The notes: a model not told the origin generated them from the letters alone. Shown: positions 28,701 through 38,137, numbered from the stretch's first letter. The stretch is 64,000 nucleotides of DNA from Gordonia jinhuaensis (GCF_014639795.1 NZ_BMGC01000002.1:173646-237645); one strand, 5' to 3'. Program-made: numbers and translations.

Positions 28701-29306
28701 CGAGAGATGTTGGGGCTCTACGTATCCGGGCATCCGCTCGCCGGTGTGGAACACGTGATCTCCGCGCAGACCGACACCTCGATCACCACGCTGCTCGAGG
28801 GCAACATCTCCGACGGCGCGCAGATCACCATCGGCGGCATCATCTCTTCGGTCACCCGCCGGGTGAACAAGAAGGGTGAACCATATGCGGTGGTCACCCT
28901 CGAGGACATGGTCGGCGGGGTGGAAGTCTACTTCTTCCCCCGCGCATTCCAGGCGTTCGGAATGGACATCGTCGCCGACGCGGTGGTGCTCATCAAGGCG
29001 CGCATCAACATGCGCGACGACTCGATGATGATCAGCGCCAACGATCTTGCGGTGCCCGATCTCTCGGCCGTCGGCACCGCGAAGCCGGTGTCGCTGACCA
29101 TGCCGACGCGCCTGTGTACCCGCGACCGTGTGTCAGCGCTCAAGCAAGTCTTGTCGCGTCATCCCGGCACGTCAGATGTCCACGTGCGGCTGATCAGCGG
29201 CGACAAGGCCACGCTGTTGCGCCTCGACGACGGGCTGCGGGTCACGCCGAGTTCGGCACTCATGGGGGATCTGAAGGCGCTGCTCGGACCGAGCTGTCTG
29301 GGCTGA
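25731..29306 (+). CDS. dnaE1: DNA polymerase III alpha subunit DnaE1
   Basis: This is the replicative polymerase. The 1191-residue product has an N-terminal PHP domain ([17 protein letters not shown], about residues 15-31), which in mycobacteria is the proofreading exonuclease. The palm catalytic motif PDIDIDFDD has Asp427, Asp429 and Asp431. [19 protein letters not shown] loop, tandem helix-hairpin-helix region and a C-terminal OB fold ([20 protein letters not shown]) follow. GTG 25731 has AGGA 5 bases upstream and puts the PHP domain at the usual distance. Length matches mycobacterial DnaE1. Confidence 0.97.
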   Translation: MDAVSDGRSSSTGSFVHLHNHTEYSMLDGAAKVAPLFAEAKRLGMPAIGMTDHGNMFGASEFYNVAKKNEIKPIIGIEAYIAPASRFETKRITWGTRDQKSDDVSGSGSYTHMTMVAENATGLRNLFRLSSLASIEGQLGKWARMDAEIIAAHAEGIIATTGCPSGEVQTRLRLGHDREALEAAAKWQDIFGKDNFYLELMEHGIEIESRVRDGLLEIGRKLGIKPLATNDCHYVAQGDSSNHEALLCIQTGKTLSDPTRFKFDGNGYFLKSAEEMRELWDREVPGACDSTLEIAERVQPYDDVFTHRDRMPIFPVPDGETQDSWLRREVDSGLTRRFPDGPVPDDYRKRADYELGVIIQMGFPAYFLVVGDLIRHALEVGIRVGPGRGSAAGSLVAWALGITNIDPIPHGLLFERFLNPERVSMPDIDIDFDDRRRGEMVRYASERWGVDKVAQVITFGTIKTKAAIKDSARVQFGQPGYAIADKITKALPPPIMAKDIPLSGIMNPEHERYGEAAEVRTLIETDPDVKRIYDTARGLEGLIRNAGVHACAVIMSCEPLTDAIPVWKRAQDGAIITGWDYPSCEAIGLLKMDFLGLRNLTVIGDAIDNIKANRGIDLDLDTAPLDDAKTYELLARGDTLGVFQLDGGAMRELLKRMQPTGFEDIVAVLALYRPGPMGMNAHNDYADRKNGRQAVKPIHPELEEPLKEILADTYGLIVYQEQIMQIAQKVAGYSLGRADILRRAMGKKKAEVLAAEFEGFEAGMKSNGFSSAAIKALWDTILPFAGYAFNKSHAAGYGLVSFWTAYLKANYPAEYMAGLLTSVGDDKDKAAIYLADCRKMGITVLPPDVNESAHNFAAVGTDIRFGLAAVRNVGHNVVSSIIAAREERGKFISFSDYLSKIDVTACNKKVTESLIKAGGFDSLGHPRKGLFITHVDAIDAVLSTKKAEAVGQFDLFGGGDDGGSADGGSDVFAVPIPEENWETKHQLALEREMLGLYVSGHPLAGVEHVISAQTDTSITTLLEGNISDGAQITIGGIISSVTRRVNKKGEPYAVVTLEDMVGGVEVYFFPRAFQAFGMDIVADAVVLIKARINMRDDSMMISANDLAVPDLSAVGTAKPVSLTMPTRLCTRDRVSALKQVLSRHPGTSDVHVRLISGDKATLLRLDDGLRVTPSSALMGDLKALLGPSCLG

Positions 29307-29645
29307 CGCTTCAGATGCGGCTCACGGAATGTCAATGCCTGGTGGGAGTGCTGGCGCGCTGTCGAGCACAATCTCGAATCGCAAACCCGGATACCTATTT
29401 CACAGGGCGACAGTTCGAGGCTTGCTCCACCTTCCCCCTGAGCCCCCACCTTCCCCCTGAGCATGAGCTATCACGAACTCACGGAAATGTTCATGGAAGG
29501 CGTACCACGCCCCCGCTCGGATACTCCTCGGCCGCGCAGCACGGGCTGTACGACCCGGACGAGCGGACTGTATCGCGAACCCGATCACCGAACGGCGTTG
29601 CGAGTGAGGGCAGTAGTAAACAAGTGCAGCATTGTCAGAGGCGGA
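29307..29645. other. Intergenic region after dnaE1 with a 17-bp direct repeat
   Basis: About 340 bp without a convincing gene. A perfect 17-bp repeat, CCACCTTCCCCCTGAGC, occurs at 29427-29443 and 29446-29462 (period 19). No terminator-grade hairpin was found by eye. Confidence 0.55.
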
Positions 29646-29879
29646 TCACCGACGACGATGACGGGCGCGCTGGGTGAGCCAGACCGCGACGCTGGCGATG
29701 GTGGCCACCCACACGGCCGCGACCGCCGAGGTGGTGCCAACGCCGACGGCAAGACCAACGACGAGGAATGTCATCAGCGCCTGCAGCTTGTAGAGCGGCC
29801 AGGCCACTCCGGCTATCTCGACCGAATGCGTGCGTGCACGGGCAGAACCGGAACCGTAGTCGTGAGTGGTAACGCTCAT
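29646..29879 (-). CDS. Small membrane protein (two helices)
   Basis: The product is 77 residues: a polar N-terminus of about 30 residues, then two hydrophobic helices (about 33-50 and 53-70) and a basic tail QRARHRRR, which suggests both ends face the cytoplasm. AGGGG lies upstream of ATG 29879. Function unknown. It is divergent from the Ddn-like gene at 29996. Confidence 0.65.
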   Translation of the reverse strand: MSVTTHDYGSGSARARTHSVEIAGVAWPLYKLQALMTFLVVGLAVGVGTTSAVAAVWVATIASVAVWLTQRARHRRR

Positions 29880-29995
29880 CGAGACACCCCTGCCAGTTGT
29901 TCACGCTGTGGGTTCAGGGTAGCTGGCCGGAGAAGTTCGGGCAACCGAAACCTGTCCCCAGGGTTGCCTCATCTCAGTGGTGGTTGACTGGTGGC

Positions 29996-30430
29996 ATGAC
30001 TGAATCGACGTATGAGCCGAGCCCCTCCGAGTGGGTCCGCGAGCAGGTGGAGAAGTTCGAATCGTCCAACGGCGCCGAGGGCAACGAAATGCGGGGTATG
30101 CCGATCGTGGTGCTGACGATGACGGGCGCGAAGTCGGGCAAGATTCGCAAGGTGCCGCTCATGCGGGTCGAACACGACGGCGAGTATGCGGCGGTCGCGT
30201 CCAAGGGCGGGGCACCGGAGAACCCGGTCTGGTACAACAACCTCATCGCGAATCCGGAGCTCGAACTGCAGGACGGTGCGGTCAAGAAGACCTACACCGC
30301 CCACATCGTCACCGGTTCGCAGCGTCAGGAATGGTGGGACCGCGCGGTTGCCGCCTTCCCCGATTACGCCGACTATGCGACGAAGACCGATCGGGAGATC
30401 CCGGTCTTCGTTCTCACCCCGAAGAGCTGA
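29996..30430 (+). CDS. Deazaflavin-dependent (Ddn/Rv1558-like) oxidoreductase
   Basis: This 144-residue DUF385/Ddn-family protein has family features: [16 protein letters not shown] near the N-terminus, [20 protein letters not shown] (about 38-57), [20 protein letters not shown] (about 68-87) and the closing [10 protein letters not shown]. Members bind F420 and reduce quinones; M. tuberculosis Rv1558 lies directly before ilvA, as here. ATG 29996 is used because a more upstream start would add 33 residues unrelated to the family. Confidence 0.92.
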   Translation: MTESTYEPSPSEWVREQVEKFESSNGAEGNEMRGMPIVVLTMTGAKSGKIRKVPLMRVEHDGEYAAVASKGGAPENPVWYNNLIANPELELQDGAVKKTYTAHIVTGSQRQEWWDRAVAAFPDYADYATKTDREIPVFVLTPKS

Positions 30431-30458
30431 TCATCTGCCCCGGTGGCAGACTTGACGG

Positions 30459-31817
30459 GTGAGTGTTTCCACAGATCAGTCGAATCCCCGCCGCACCGAT
30501 GACACCGCGTCCGCCGCCGAGAACCTCTCGGCCGAGCTGACCGTTGCCGATATTCGCGATGCCGTCGGGCGAATTTCGGAGGTCGTGGAACGCACGCCGC
30601 TGCAGTTGTGTGAGCGGCTGTCCGCGCAGACCGGCGCCAACGTCTACCTCAAGCGCGAGGATCTGCAGCGCGTGCGGTCCTACAAGATCCGCGGTGCCTA
30701 CAACGTGATGGCGCAGCTGACCGAGTCCGAACGTGCCGCAGGTGTGGTCGCCGCGAGTGCAGGCAACCACGCGCAAGGGGTGGCCTACGCCTGCCGAGCA
30801 ATGCAGATTTCCGGTCGCATCTATGTGCCCACCCGCACGCCCAAGCAGAAACGTGATCGGATCCGTTGGCACGGAGGCGATTTCGTCGAGCTCATCGCGG
30901 TCGGCGACACCTACGATGCGGCCGCCGCAGCTGCACAAGCCGACGTTCTCCAGACCGGCGCCACGTGGATTCACGCCTTCGACGACCCCCGCACGGTCGC
31001 CGGACAGGGAACCATCGCCGCGGAGATCGTCGACCAACTCGGGGGTTCCCCCGATCTCCTCGTGGCACCCGTCGGTGGCGGCGGCTGCCTGGCCGGCATG
31101 TCGGTGTACATGCGCGGACTCTCCGACGATGTGCGCATCGTCGGGGTGGAGCCCTCCGGGGCGCGCTCCCTGGCCGCCGCGCTCGAGGCGGGTGAGCCGG
31201 TCACTCTCGACGAGATCGATCCCTTCGTCGACGGTGCGGCCGTCGCCCGGATCGGCGGACTGGGCTACCGGGTGATGTCGGGACTCGGCGCCCAGGTCGG
31301 ATCCGGGCGCGTGTCCACGGCTGCACCCACAACCACGGTGATCACCCACGCCGACGAGGGTGCGGTGTGTTCGGCGATGCTCGAGCTCTACCAGAACGAG
31401 GGCATCATCGCCGAGCCGGCGGGTGCGCTGGCCACCGCCGCTCTGGAGGATCTCGACATCGAGCCCGGTTCGACGGTCGTGTTGCTGCTCTCGGGCGGTA
31501 ACAACGACGTGTCCCGATACGGTGAGGTCATCGAGCGCTCGCTCGTGCATCGCGGCCTCAAGCACTACTTCCTGGTCGCCTTCCCACAGGAACCCGGTGC
31601 GCTGCGTCGCTTCCTCGACGAGGTCCTCGGACCCGACGACGATGTGACGTTGTTCGAATACGTCAAGCGCAACAACCGGGAGACCGGTGAGGCGCTGGTC
31701 GGTATCGAACTCGGCGACCAGGGCGACCTTGACCCGCTGCTCGACCGTATGGCGCACTCCCGGCTGGACTGCGAGCGGCTGGAGCCGGGTTCACCGGCAT
31801 ATCGGTATTTGATCTAG
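30459..31817 (+). CDS. ilvA: Threonine ammonia-lyase (biosynthetic)
   Basis: It deaminates threonine to 2-oxobutanoate, the first step of isoleucine synthesis. The 452-residue product has the PLP lysine Lys76 in RSYKIRGAYN, the phosphate-binding glycine loop VGGGGCLAG and SAGNHAQGVA. The C-terminus carries one ACT-like regulatory segment (HYFLVAFPQEPGALRRFLDE), shorter than the double ACT of E. coli IlvA and typical of actinobacteria. It starts at GTG 30459, 28 bp after the Ddn-like gene. Confidence 0.96.
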   Translation: MSVSTDQSNPRRTDDTASAAENLSAELTVADIRDAVGRISEVVERTPLQLCERLSAQTGANVYLKREDLQRVRSYKIRGAYNVMAQLTESERAAGVVAASAGNHAQGVAYACRAMQISGRIYVPTRTPKQKRDRIRWHGGDFVELIAVGDTYDAAAAAAQADVLQTGATWIHAFDDPRTVAGQGTIAAEIVDQLGGSPDLLVAPVGGGGCLAGMSVYMRGLSDDVRIVGVEPSGARSLAAALEAGEPVTLDEIDPFVDGAAVARIGGLGYRVMSGLGAQVGSGRVSTAAPTTTVITHADEGAVCSAMLELYQNEGIIAEPAGALATAALEDLDIEPGSTVVLLLSGGNNDVSRYGEVIERSLVHRGLKHYFLVAFPQEPGALRRFLDEVLGPDDDVTLFEYVKRNNRETGEALVGIELGDQGDLDPLLDRMAHSRLDCERLEPGSPAYRYLI

Positions 31818-31823
31818 TCGATG

Positions 31824-31840
31824 ACCCCGGCTAGCGGGGT
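31824..31840. terminator. Hairpin after ilvA
   Basis: ACCCCG (31824-31829), loop GCTAG, CGGGGT (31835-31840): a perfect 6-bp GC stem 7 bases after the ilvA stop, between convergent genes. There is no U tract. Confidence 0.6.
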
Positions 31841-31889
31841 GCGCAGCACGACCGCGATCGGGTGACGCGCGGACGGGACGCAGACCGTC

Positions 31890-32942
31890 TCAGCGTGCGG
31901 CGCTACCGACAGTGACGTCGGACATGGCCTCGGCGATCAATCGATGAGACTCCAGGCGCGCGTCCTGCTCGGCGACCATCGAACTGATCATCACCCCGTC
32001 GGCGCCGGTCATCTCGACCACGCTCTGCAGTCCGTCGCGCACCGTGTCGGGACCCCCGATGATCCAGGCCGACGAACTCGGCTGTAGCGCGCCGAGTGCC
32101 AGCGGATCCAGCCGCACCTCGGCCGCCTCGGCCGACGGAAGATAACGACCAGGGTTTCCGGTGCGCAGACGGGCCATCGCCACATGCTGTGGGCCGGACA
32201 GGTACTGCGCCGTGGCGTCGTCGGGGCCGGCGAACACGGTGACGGTGATCATCGCGTGCGGACGATCCAAGTACTCACTCGGCCGGAAGTTGTCGCGATA
32301 GGCGGCCATCGCCGGCATCGTCGCCTGCGGGGCGAAGTGGCGCGCAAAGGCGAACGGCAACCCGAGAATGGCGGCCAATTGTGCGCTGTACGTGGAGGAA
32401 CCGAGCAACCAGATCTCCGGCGCGGCACCGTATCCGGGGGTGGCGGTGATCGCCGCGTACGGATGATCGTCGGGGAATCCGCCGGTGAAGTACGCACGCA
32501 GTTCGGCGAGTTCACGCGGGAAGTCCTCGGCCGCGTTCCCGCCGCGCAGCCGACGCAGCGCATGGGTGGCGACCTGGTCGCTGCCCGGGGCACGCCCGAT
32601 CCCCAGATCGATACGTGGGCCGAACAGTGCTTCGAGTGTGCCGAACTGCTCGGCGATGGCCAGCGGGGCGTGGTTGGGGAGCATGACTCCGCCCGACCCG
32701 ACGCGGATGGTCGAGGTCGCCGCTGCGACCTGCCCGATCATCACCGAGGTGGCCGCACTGGCGATTCCGGGCATCGAGTGGTGCTCGGCGAGCCAGAAGC
32801 GGGTGTACCCCAACCGCTCGGTGGCCTGGGCGAGTTCGATCGTGTTGCGCAATGCCGTGGTCACCGGCGCGGTGTCGGTCGGATCGTGCTCGGCCGGGGC
32901 GACGACGGGGGACAGATCCAGAACGGAATAAGGCACAGACAT
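31890..32942 (-). CDS. LLM-class flavin-dependent oxidoreductase
   Basis: This 350-residue bacterial-luciferase-like TIM barrel belongs to the MsnO8-type group. Typical segments are YSVLDLSPV at the start, [20 protein letters not shown] (about 48-67), [20 protein letters not shown] (about 79-98) and [13 protein letters not shown]. Such proteins use FMN or, in actinobacteria, F420, and oxidise small organic substrates; the substrate here is unknown. It is convergent with ilvA and lies just downstream of treZ on the same strand, with a gap of about 70 bp. Confidence 0.88.
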   Translation of the reverse strand: MSVPYSVLDLSPVVAPAEHDPTDTAPVTTALRNTIELAQATERLGYTRFWLAEHHSMPGIASAATSVMIGQVAAATSTIRVGSGGVMLPNHAPLAIAEQFGTLEALFGPRIDLGIGRAPGSDQVATHALRRLRGGNAAEDFPRELAELRAYFTGGFPDDHPYAAITATPGYGAAPEIWLLGSSTYSAQLAAILGLPFAFARHFAPQATMPAMAAYRDNFRPSEYLDRPHAMITVTVFAGPDDATAQYLSGPQHVAMARLRTGNPGRYLPSAEAAEVRLDPLALGALQPSSSAWIIGGPDTVRDGLQSVVEMTGADGVMISSMVAEQDARLESHRLIAEAMSDVTVGSAAR

Positions 32943-33013
32943 GCCCAGTTCAACGCGCCGAGAGCACCGGGCTATTCCGAGTCGAGGCTGTCACGGCCGG
33001 TGCCAGACCCCTG

Positions 33014-34750
33014 CTAGGCCACGATGCGCCCGACCGCGACGTTGTGACCGCCGAGAGCGGTGCCCTCGGGAGTGTCAGCGATCAGGGCGTAGCTGAGCAC
33101 CGGTGCGATGTGGAGCGGAACAGTTGTCGCGGTGTCGCCGAACGAACACAGCACGGCCATCGTGCCCCGCTTCATCACCAGCCACCCGGCGTCGGGGTCG
33201 ACGTCCACCGATATGGAATCGAACGTGTCGGCGGCGAATTCGGGAGTCGTCTTACGCAGTTCGATCAATGCCGTGTAGAACTCCAGGATCTCGCGGTGCG
33301 GATTCACGTCCAGTTCCGACCAGTCGAGTTTGGACCGGGTGAAGGTCTCGGGATCCTGCGGGTCGGGAATGTCCTCGGAGTTCCACCCGTGTGCGGCGAA
33401 CTCCGACTTGCGGCCCTCGGCGGTGGCCTTCCCGAGTTCGGCCTCCGGATGGGAGGTGAAGAACTGGAAGGGCGTCGATGCGCCCCACTCCTCACCCATG
33501 AACAGCATCGCGGTGAACGGCGACAGCAGCACCAATGCGGCCTTCACGGCCAATTGCCCGGGCGTGAGGTAGGCACTCGGGCGATCGCCTAGTGCACGGT
33601 TGCCCACCTGATCGTGATCGCAGGTGTAGACCACCAGTGCCGAGGCGGGAGTGTGTTCGCGATCGATCGGCCGCCCATGTCTGCGACCTCGGAACGAGGA
33701 GTAGGTGAGCGCGTGGAAATAGCCCTCCTGCAAGACCTTCTGCAGTGCCTGCAATCCCTGGAAGTCGGCGTAGTACCCCTGCGTCTCACCGGACACGTTC
33801 ACGTGGATGGCGTGGTGCACATCGTCGTTCCACTGGGCGGTGAGGCCGAATCCGCCGCGCTCGCGACCGGTGATCAGCTGCGGCGCGTTGAGATCGCTCT
33901 CCGCGATGAGTCCGAGCGGACGGCCGAGTTCGCGCGACAGCGCCTCGGTGCGGACCGCGAGTTCTTCGAGGATGTGCACCGCGGTGTGATCGACCAGTGC
34001 ATGAACCGCATCGAGCCGCAGCGCGTCGATGTGGAACTCGCGGAACCAGCGCAGTGCGTTGTCGATGATGTAGGCACGGACCTCGTCGGAGTGCGCACCG
34101 TCCAGATTCGGCGTCTGCCCCCAGGAATTCGAGCCGTCGGACAGGTACGGCCCGAAGCGGGGCAAATAGTTGCCCGAGGGGCCGAGGTGGTTGTAGACCA
34201 CATCGAGCACCACCCCCAGGCCGCGCGCGTGGCAGGCGTCGACGAAGCGCATGAGTCCGTCGGGTCCCCCGTAGGTCTCGTGCACGGCATACCAGTCGAC
34301 CCCGTCGTATCCCCAGCCGTGTGTCCCGTTGAAGGCGTTGACGGGCATGATCTCCACCAGGTCGACACCCAGGGACACCAGGTGGTCCAGGCGCGCGATG
34401 GCGGCGTCGAACGTGCCCTCGGGCGTGAAGGTCCCGATGTGCAGTTCGTAGATCACCGAGCCCTGCACCGGCACACCCGCCCAGGACGAGTCCGTCCACA
34501 CGGACTCATCCGGCGACCAGAACGCCGATGCCTCGTGTACGCCGTCGGGCTGTCGCGGCGAGCGCGGGTCGGGGAGGGCTTCGTCGCTAGCGTCGATACG
34601 AAATCCGTAGCGCCGCGCGCCTTCTGGCCGATTCGTCCGGAACCATTCATCGTCCTTGGTCATCTCGACGACGGTGGAGTCGTCGATGATGAGCTGTATG
34701 CGTTCGGCGTCGGGCGCCCAGACTGCGACGGGCTCGTGCGTGGTCACCAC
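33014..34750 (-). CDS. treZ: Malto-oligosyltrehalose trehalohydrolase TreZ
   Basis: TreZ releases trehalose from maltooligosyl-trehalose made by TreY. The protein (about 578 residues) has a GH13 barrel: EIMPVNAFNGTHGWGYDG, the nucleophile Asp in IDALRLDAVHAL, the acid Glu in LIAESDLN and TCDHDQVGNRALG. LFMGEEWGASTPFQFF is a TreZ signature. The N-terminal CBM48-like domain (about 1-90) is present. GTG 34750 or GTG 34747 are the sensible starts; the open frame extends further upstream into the divergent promoter. In M. tuberculosis treZ is adjacent to treY and treX; here they are about 13.4 kb away. Confidence 0.95.
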   Translation of the reverse strand: MVTTHEPVAVWAPDAERIQLIIDDSTVVEMTKDDEWFRTNRPEGARRYGFRIDASDEALPDPRSPRQPDGVHEASAFWSPDESVWTDSSWAGVPVQGSVIYELHIGTFTPEGTFDAAIARLDHLVSLGVDLVEIMPVNAFNGTHGWGYDGVDWYAVHETYGGPDGLMRFVDACHARGLGVVLDVVYNHLGPSGNYLPRFGPYLSDGSNSWGQTPNLDGAHSDEVRAYIIDNALRWFREFHIDALRLDAVHALVDHTAVHILEELAVRTEALSRELGRPLGLIAESDLNAPQLITGRERGGFGLTAQWNDDVHHAIHVNVSGETQGYYADFQGLQALQKVLQEGYFHALTYSSFRGRRHGRPIDREHTPASALVVYTCDHDQVGNRALGDRPSAYLTPGQLAVKAALVLLSPFTAMLFMGEEWGASTPFQFFTSHPEAELGKATAEGRKSEFAAHGWNSEDIPDPQDPETFTRSKLDWSELDVNPHREILEFYTALIELRKTTPEFAADTFDSISVDVDPDAGWLVMKRGTMAVLCSFGDTATTVPLHIAPVLSYALIADTPEGTALGGHNVAVGRIVA

Positions 34751-34824
34751 TACACGGTAGGGGTCCACCGCGCGACGCGCTCGATGCGCGCACTCGCACG
34801 CCCTCGCTCGTACCACTCATCCTG

Positions 34825-34840
34825 GGTGGTCAGTACCTGT
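34825..34840. promoter_or_regulatory. Candidate GntR (NagR/DasR-type) operator between treZ and gntR
   Basis: GGTGGTCAGTACCTGT shares 11 of 16 positions with the better site at 35643-35658 and has the GGTC...ACC core of DasR-like operators. It sits between divergent treZ (start 34750) and the GntR gene, so it could serve autoregulation and also influence treZ. Confidence 0.45.
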
Positions 34841-34857
34841 TGTGGCACACTGGCTGC

Positions 34858-35607
34858 GTGAAGCCCACGCCGATGCTCCCGGATACCGAGATCGTGGAGG
34901 GTATCGAACCGAAGCACGAGCAGCTCAGGCATGTGCTGGAGAAGTACTGCACCGAGCAGCTCTCACCAGGTGACGTCTTGCCCAGCGAGCGCGCGCTGTG
35001 TGAGCAGTATGCGGTCAGCCGGATCACCGTACGCGAGGCCATCGGGCAGCTGGTCGCCGACGGGCTGCTCGTTCGGGTCCACGGCAAGGGCACCTTCGTT
35101 GCGGCGCATGAGGTCCGATCGCAACTGCATCTCGCCTCATTCCACGAGGACATGCGCAAACTCGGATTGACCCCGAGCACCGCGGTGCTGGCCGCCACCG
35201 AAGACACCCTGCCGGCCGACACTGCGCAGTTGCTGGGTCGATCGTTGGGCGACAAAGGCTTTCACATCCGACGGCTCCGGCTCGCGAACGGGCTCCCGAT
35301 GTCGGTGGACGATTCGTGGCTTGACGGCGCACGCTTTCCCGGGCTGTTGCACCATGATCTGGGCTCATCACTCTATGAGCTGTTCGAGCGGGAATACGGG
35401 TGCGTGATCGATGAAGCCGAACAGACCGTGGGGGCGATCAGGGCCGACGCCGGGCTCGCCTCGGTCCTCGGTATCGCGATCGAGGATCCGATTCTGTCGT
35501 TCGACCGCACCTCGTCGAGCGACGGTGTGCCCGTGGAACATACGGTGTCGTACTACCGCGGCGACCGATACCGCGTGCAGATGTCGCTGCGCAATCGTGC
35601 CGGCTGA
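34858..35607 (+). CDS. GntR/HutC-family regulator of amino-sugar genes (NagR/DasR-like)
   Basis: The product is about 249 residues. The N-terminal winged helix (about 15-80) includes GDVLPSERALCEQYAVSRIT and VREAIGQLVADGLLVRVHGKGTF, the GntR signature. The C-terminal UTRA ligand domain (about 95-245) has FHEDMRKLGLTPSTAVL and a closing HTVSYYRGDRYRVQMSL, as in regulators that bind phosphorylated amino sugars. It lies directly before nagA-nagB, and operator-like sites occur before both. GTG 34858 or ATG 34873 are possible starts. Confidence 0.92.
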   Translation: MKPTPMLPDTEIVEGIEPKHEQLRHVLEKYCTEQLSPGDVLPSERALCEQYAVSRITVREAIGQLVADGLLVRVHGKGTFVAAHEVRSQLHLASFHEDMRKLGLTPSTAVLAATEDTLPADTAQLLGRSLGDKGFHIRRLRLANGLPMSVDDSWLDGARFPGLLHHDLGSSLYELFEREYGCVIDEAEQTVGAIRADAGLASVLGIAIEDPILSFDRTSSSDGVPVEHTVSYYRGDRYRVQMSLRNRAG

Positions 35608-35639
35608 TTGACAGCTCGGGTCGGACGACCCATTCTGGC

Positions 35640-35658
35640 TATACTGGTCATGACCTGA
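35640..35658 (+). promoter_or_regulatory. Promoter -10 and overlapping GntR operator of nagAB
   Basis: TATACT (35640-35645) is a good -10 box. ACTGGTCATGACCTGA (35643-35658), with perfect core GGTCATGACC, overlaps it and resembles the ACTGGTCTAGACCAGT consensus of DasR/NagR. Binding would block the promoter. No strong -35 lies at 17 bp. Confidence 0.65.
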
Positions 35659-35698
35659 CAGGCCATGTGTGACCGTGTCTCCCACCCGGAGGAAACCG

Positions 35699-35863
35699 AT
35701 GACAACCACTGCCGCCCACCCCAGCAGCGGGCTGGCCGGCCTGCAGACGCTTCGCAGTCAGGACACCGCTGCACTGTTGTGGGGCAAGGTCGGCGACACC
35801 GACGCCCAACGGCTGGTGAACGTCGGCGTCCTCGGCGGTCGCCGGCCGGGGAGCCGGGCGTGA
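35699..35863 (+). CDS. Short 54-aa ORF translationally coupled to nagA
   Basis: ATG 35699 has a near-perfect ribosome site GGAGGA six bases upstream, and the stop overlaps the nagA GTG (GTGA at 35860). The product, MTTTAAHPSSGLAGLQTLRS through LWGKVGDTDAQRLVNVGVLG, is not a recognised domain. It could be a coupling peptide or a remnant of a larger gene lost from the nag locus, such as a transporter component; the sequence is too short to decide. It is the first ORF after the regulated promoter. Confidence 0.6.
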   Translation: MTTTAAHPSSGLAGLQTLRSQDTAALLWGKVGDTDAQRLVNVGVLGGRRPGSRA

Positions 35864-37062
35864 GCGGAATGGGTACGTCGCCACGCGACGACGAGCGCGA
35901 CGACCTCGCCGATACGACGGTCCTGCGTGCGACGCTCGTCTCGGGCGGCATGGTGATCCCCGACGCGGTAGTGGAGACGGCCGGTGATCGGCTCGTCTAC
36001 GCGGGGCCGGCGGCCGGGTACAGCGGTGCCACGATTGCGCGGCAGGACCTGCTGGTCATGCCGGGCTTGATCGACGTCCATTGTCACGGCGGTGGTGGCG
36101 CGGGTTTCCCGGACGGCGGGTCGTCGGCCGCGGCGACGGCTATCGCCTTCCACCGGCGGATGGGGACCACATCCATGCTGGGCAGTCTGGTGTCGGCGGC
36201 GCCGGACACCCTTCTCGACCGGATCGCGACACTGTCACCGCTGGTGCGAGCGGGTGAGCTCGGGGGAATCCATCTCGAGGGGCCGTTCATCGCCCGATCG
36301 CGCTGTGGTGCACAGGATCCCAGATACATCATCGACGCAGACCCGGGACTGCTCCGTGACCTGCTGGCTGCCGGAGGCGGTGCGATCAGGTCCATGACCA
36401 TCGCGCCGGAGACCTCCCACTTCGCCGAAGCGGCGCAGATCCTGATCGACCACGATGTGGTTGTGAGCCTTGGGCATTCGAGCGCCGATCACGCCACCGC
36501 CCGGCGGGCGCTCGACGCCTGCATCGGCGGAACGGTCAGCGCCACACACCTGTTCAACGGGATGGAACCGATGCATCATCGGTCGCCGGGACTGGTCGCG
36601 GCCTGTCTGGCGGCTGCGGGCAGGGGTGAGCTCGTGGTCGAATTGGTCAGCGACGCTGTGCATCTCGACCCGGCGACGGTGGCCATGGTGTTCGACACCG
36701 TCGGACCCGACCAGATCGCTCTGGTCTCGGATGCGATGGCGGCCGCGGGGATGCCCGACGGGCACTACCGACTCGGGCCCGCACAGGTCACCGTCGACCG
36801 CGGTATCGCCCACCTGAGCGACTCCGGCGATCGGCCGGTGATCGCCGGGGGCACCTCGGTGATGCTCGACCTGGTTCGTACCGCGGTCGGCGGCGGAGTG
36901 GATGTGGCCGCTGCTGTCGCCTCGGCGACGCGCACACCGGCGCGGCTGGTCGGTATGTCCGACCGTGGTGTGCTGGCCGCAGGTATGCGGGCAGACTTGG
37001 TGGTGACCGGCCCGGATCTGGGGTTACGACACGTGATGCGCGACGGAAAGTGGGTGCAGTGA
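35860..37062 (+). CDS. nagA: N-acetylglucosamine-6-phosphate deacetylase
   Basis: NagA removes acetate from GlcNAc-6-phosphate. The amidohydrolase product of about 400 residues has the metal motif DVHCHGGGGAGF (H-x-H), GGIHLEGPFIA with the conserved Glu, LGHSSADHATARRAL, THLFNGMEPMHHRSPG and LVSDAMAAAG with the catalytic Asp. GTG 35860 overlaps the short upstream ORF; ATG 35869 is an alternative. The stop overlaps the nagB start (TGATG at 37060-37064). Confidence 0.95.
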   Translation: MSGMGTSPRDDERDDLADTTVLRATLVSGGMVIPDAVVETAGDRLVYAGPAAGYSGATIARQDLLVMPGLIDVHCHGGGGAGFPDGGSSAAATAIAFHRRMGTTSMLGSLVSAAPDTLLDRIATLSPLVRAGELGGIHLEGPFIARSRCGAQDPRYIIDADPGLLRDLLAAGGGAIRSMTIAPETSHFAEAAQILIDHDVVVSLGHSSADHATARRALDACIGGTVSATHLFNGMEPMHHRSPGLVAACLAAAGRGELVVELVSDAVHLDPATVAMVFDTVGPDQIALVSDAMAAAGMPDGHYRLGPAQVTVDRGIAHLSDSGDRPVIAGGTSVMLDLVRTAVGGGVDVAAAVASATRTPARLVGMSDRGVLAAGMRADLVVTGPDLGLRHVMRDGKWVQ

Positions 37063-37826
37063 TGGAGGTCATCATCGCCGATCGGCCGGAGAACGTGCTG
37101 GCCGACATCATCACCGACGTGGTGCGCAGTGGGCCGGCGACACTGGGGCTGGCCACCGGATCATCGCCGGTGGCGACCTATCGCGAGCTGATCCGCAGGC
37201 ATACCGATGAGGGACTGTCGTTCGCCGATGTCCGCGCGGTGCTCCTCGACGAATACGTGGGCCTGGGGCCCGATCACCCGCAGTCCTATGCGCGTTTCAT
37301 CAGGGAGCACCTCACCGATGCCATCGACATCGCTGAGGTGTATTCGCCGGAGGGGCTCAGCCGCGACCCCGACGCCGCCGCGGCCTCCTATGACGAGCTC
37401 ATCGGCAAGGTCGGACCCGTCGACGTACAGATCCTCGGGATCGGGGCCAACGGGCACATCGGATTCAACGAACCGACGTCGTCGCTGTCGTCGCGGACTC
37501 GGGTGAAGACACTCACCGAACAGACGCGTGCCGACAACGCCCGCTTCTTCGACGATCGCGCCGAGGTGCCCTATCACGTCATCACCCAGGGGCTGGGAAC
37601 CATCGGCGAGGCCCGGCGACTGGCGTTGGTGGCCACCGGTGTGGGCAAGGCCGCTGCGGTCGCGGCCGCGGTGGAGGGCCCGTTGTCGGCCATGTGTCCG
37701 GCCTCGGTTCTGCAGTGGCATCGGACCGCGACGGTGATCGTCGACGAGGCCGCGGCCTCGCGATTGACCAACAGCGACTACTACCGCTATGTCTACGCGC
37801 ACAAGCCATCGCGTCCGCATCCCTGA
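37062..37826 (+). CDS. nagB: Glucosamine-6-phosphate deaminase
   Basis: NagB converts glucosamine-6-phosphate to fructose-6-phosphate and ammonia, feeding amino sugars into glycolysis. The 254-residue product shows LGLATGSSPVATY, AVLLDEYVGLGPDHPQSY with the catalytic Asp, and ILGIGANGHIGFNEP. The allosteric C-terminal end is short, as in other monofunctional bacterial NagB proteins. ATG 37062 is in the TGATG junction with nagA. No GlcNAc transporter gene is next to it in this window. Confidence 0.95.
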   Translation: MEVIIADRPENVLADIITDVVRSGPATLGLATGSSPVATYRELIRRHTDEGLSFADVRAVLLDEYVGLGPDHPQSYARFIREHLTDAIDIAEVYSPEGLSRDPDAAAASYDELIGKVGPVDVQILGIGANGHIGFNEPTSSLSSRTRVKTLTEQTRADNARFFDDRAEVPYHVITQGLGTIGEARRLALVATGVGKAAAVAAAVEGPLSAMCPASVLQWHRTATVIVDEAAASRLTNSDYYRYVYAHKPSRPHP

Positions 37827-38137
37827 CCGCGGTCCGTTACGTGCTGTCACCGCGAGTGTGCAGCCTTGTGAGGTGGCGACAAGGGTGTGCGCACCGATGG
37901 TCCCGGGAGTGTGCTGAATCCACTGCATTCGGGGTCGATCGGCGCCGGAGTTCTGCCGTCACATGTGAGCAGTCATAGTTTTCGCGGATTTCGGGAGACG
38001 AAACGCGAGCGTCGCGCCGAACGTATGACAGACGGCTGACAAGCCCCCTCGGAATCACCGGAAATCCATCTCCCCGGCTGTACTCTCACACGCAAAGTGA
38101 GACGTACGTCATAGTCTTGGTTTCGGGGAAGGGTTCC
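37827..38137. other. Intergenic region before the mce locus with an imperfect palindrome
   Basis: This 311-bp gap holds the mce promoter. At 38081-38108, GTAC-TCTCAC-acgcaaa-GTGAGA-c-GTAC forms 6-bp perfect arms plus a second 4-bp pair after one bulged base. It ends 29 bases before ATG 38138 and is a good operator candidate. GGGGAAGGG (38125-38133) is the ribosome site of yrbEA. Confidence 0.55.

Noticed and set aside
25626-28754. 1042-codon open frame on the minus strand
   Set aside because: Antisense to dnaE1, a product of high GC third positions; no family resemblance.
29463-29987. 174-codon plus-strand frame after dnaE1
   Set aside because: Low-quality protein-like content, no ribosome site, and it overlaps a better minus-strand membrane ORF and a direct repeat.
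35608-35613. TTGACA as the nagA -35 box
   Set aside because: Spacing to TATACT is 26 bp, too long for a standard promoter.
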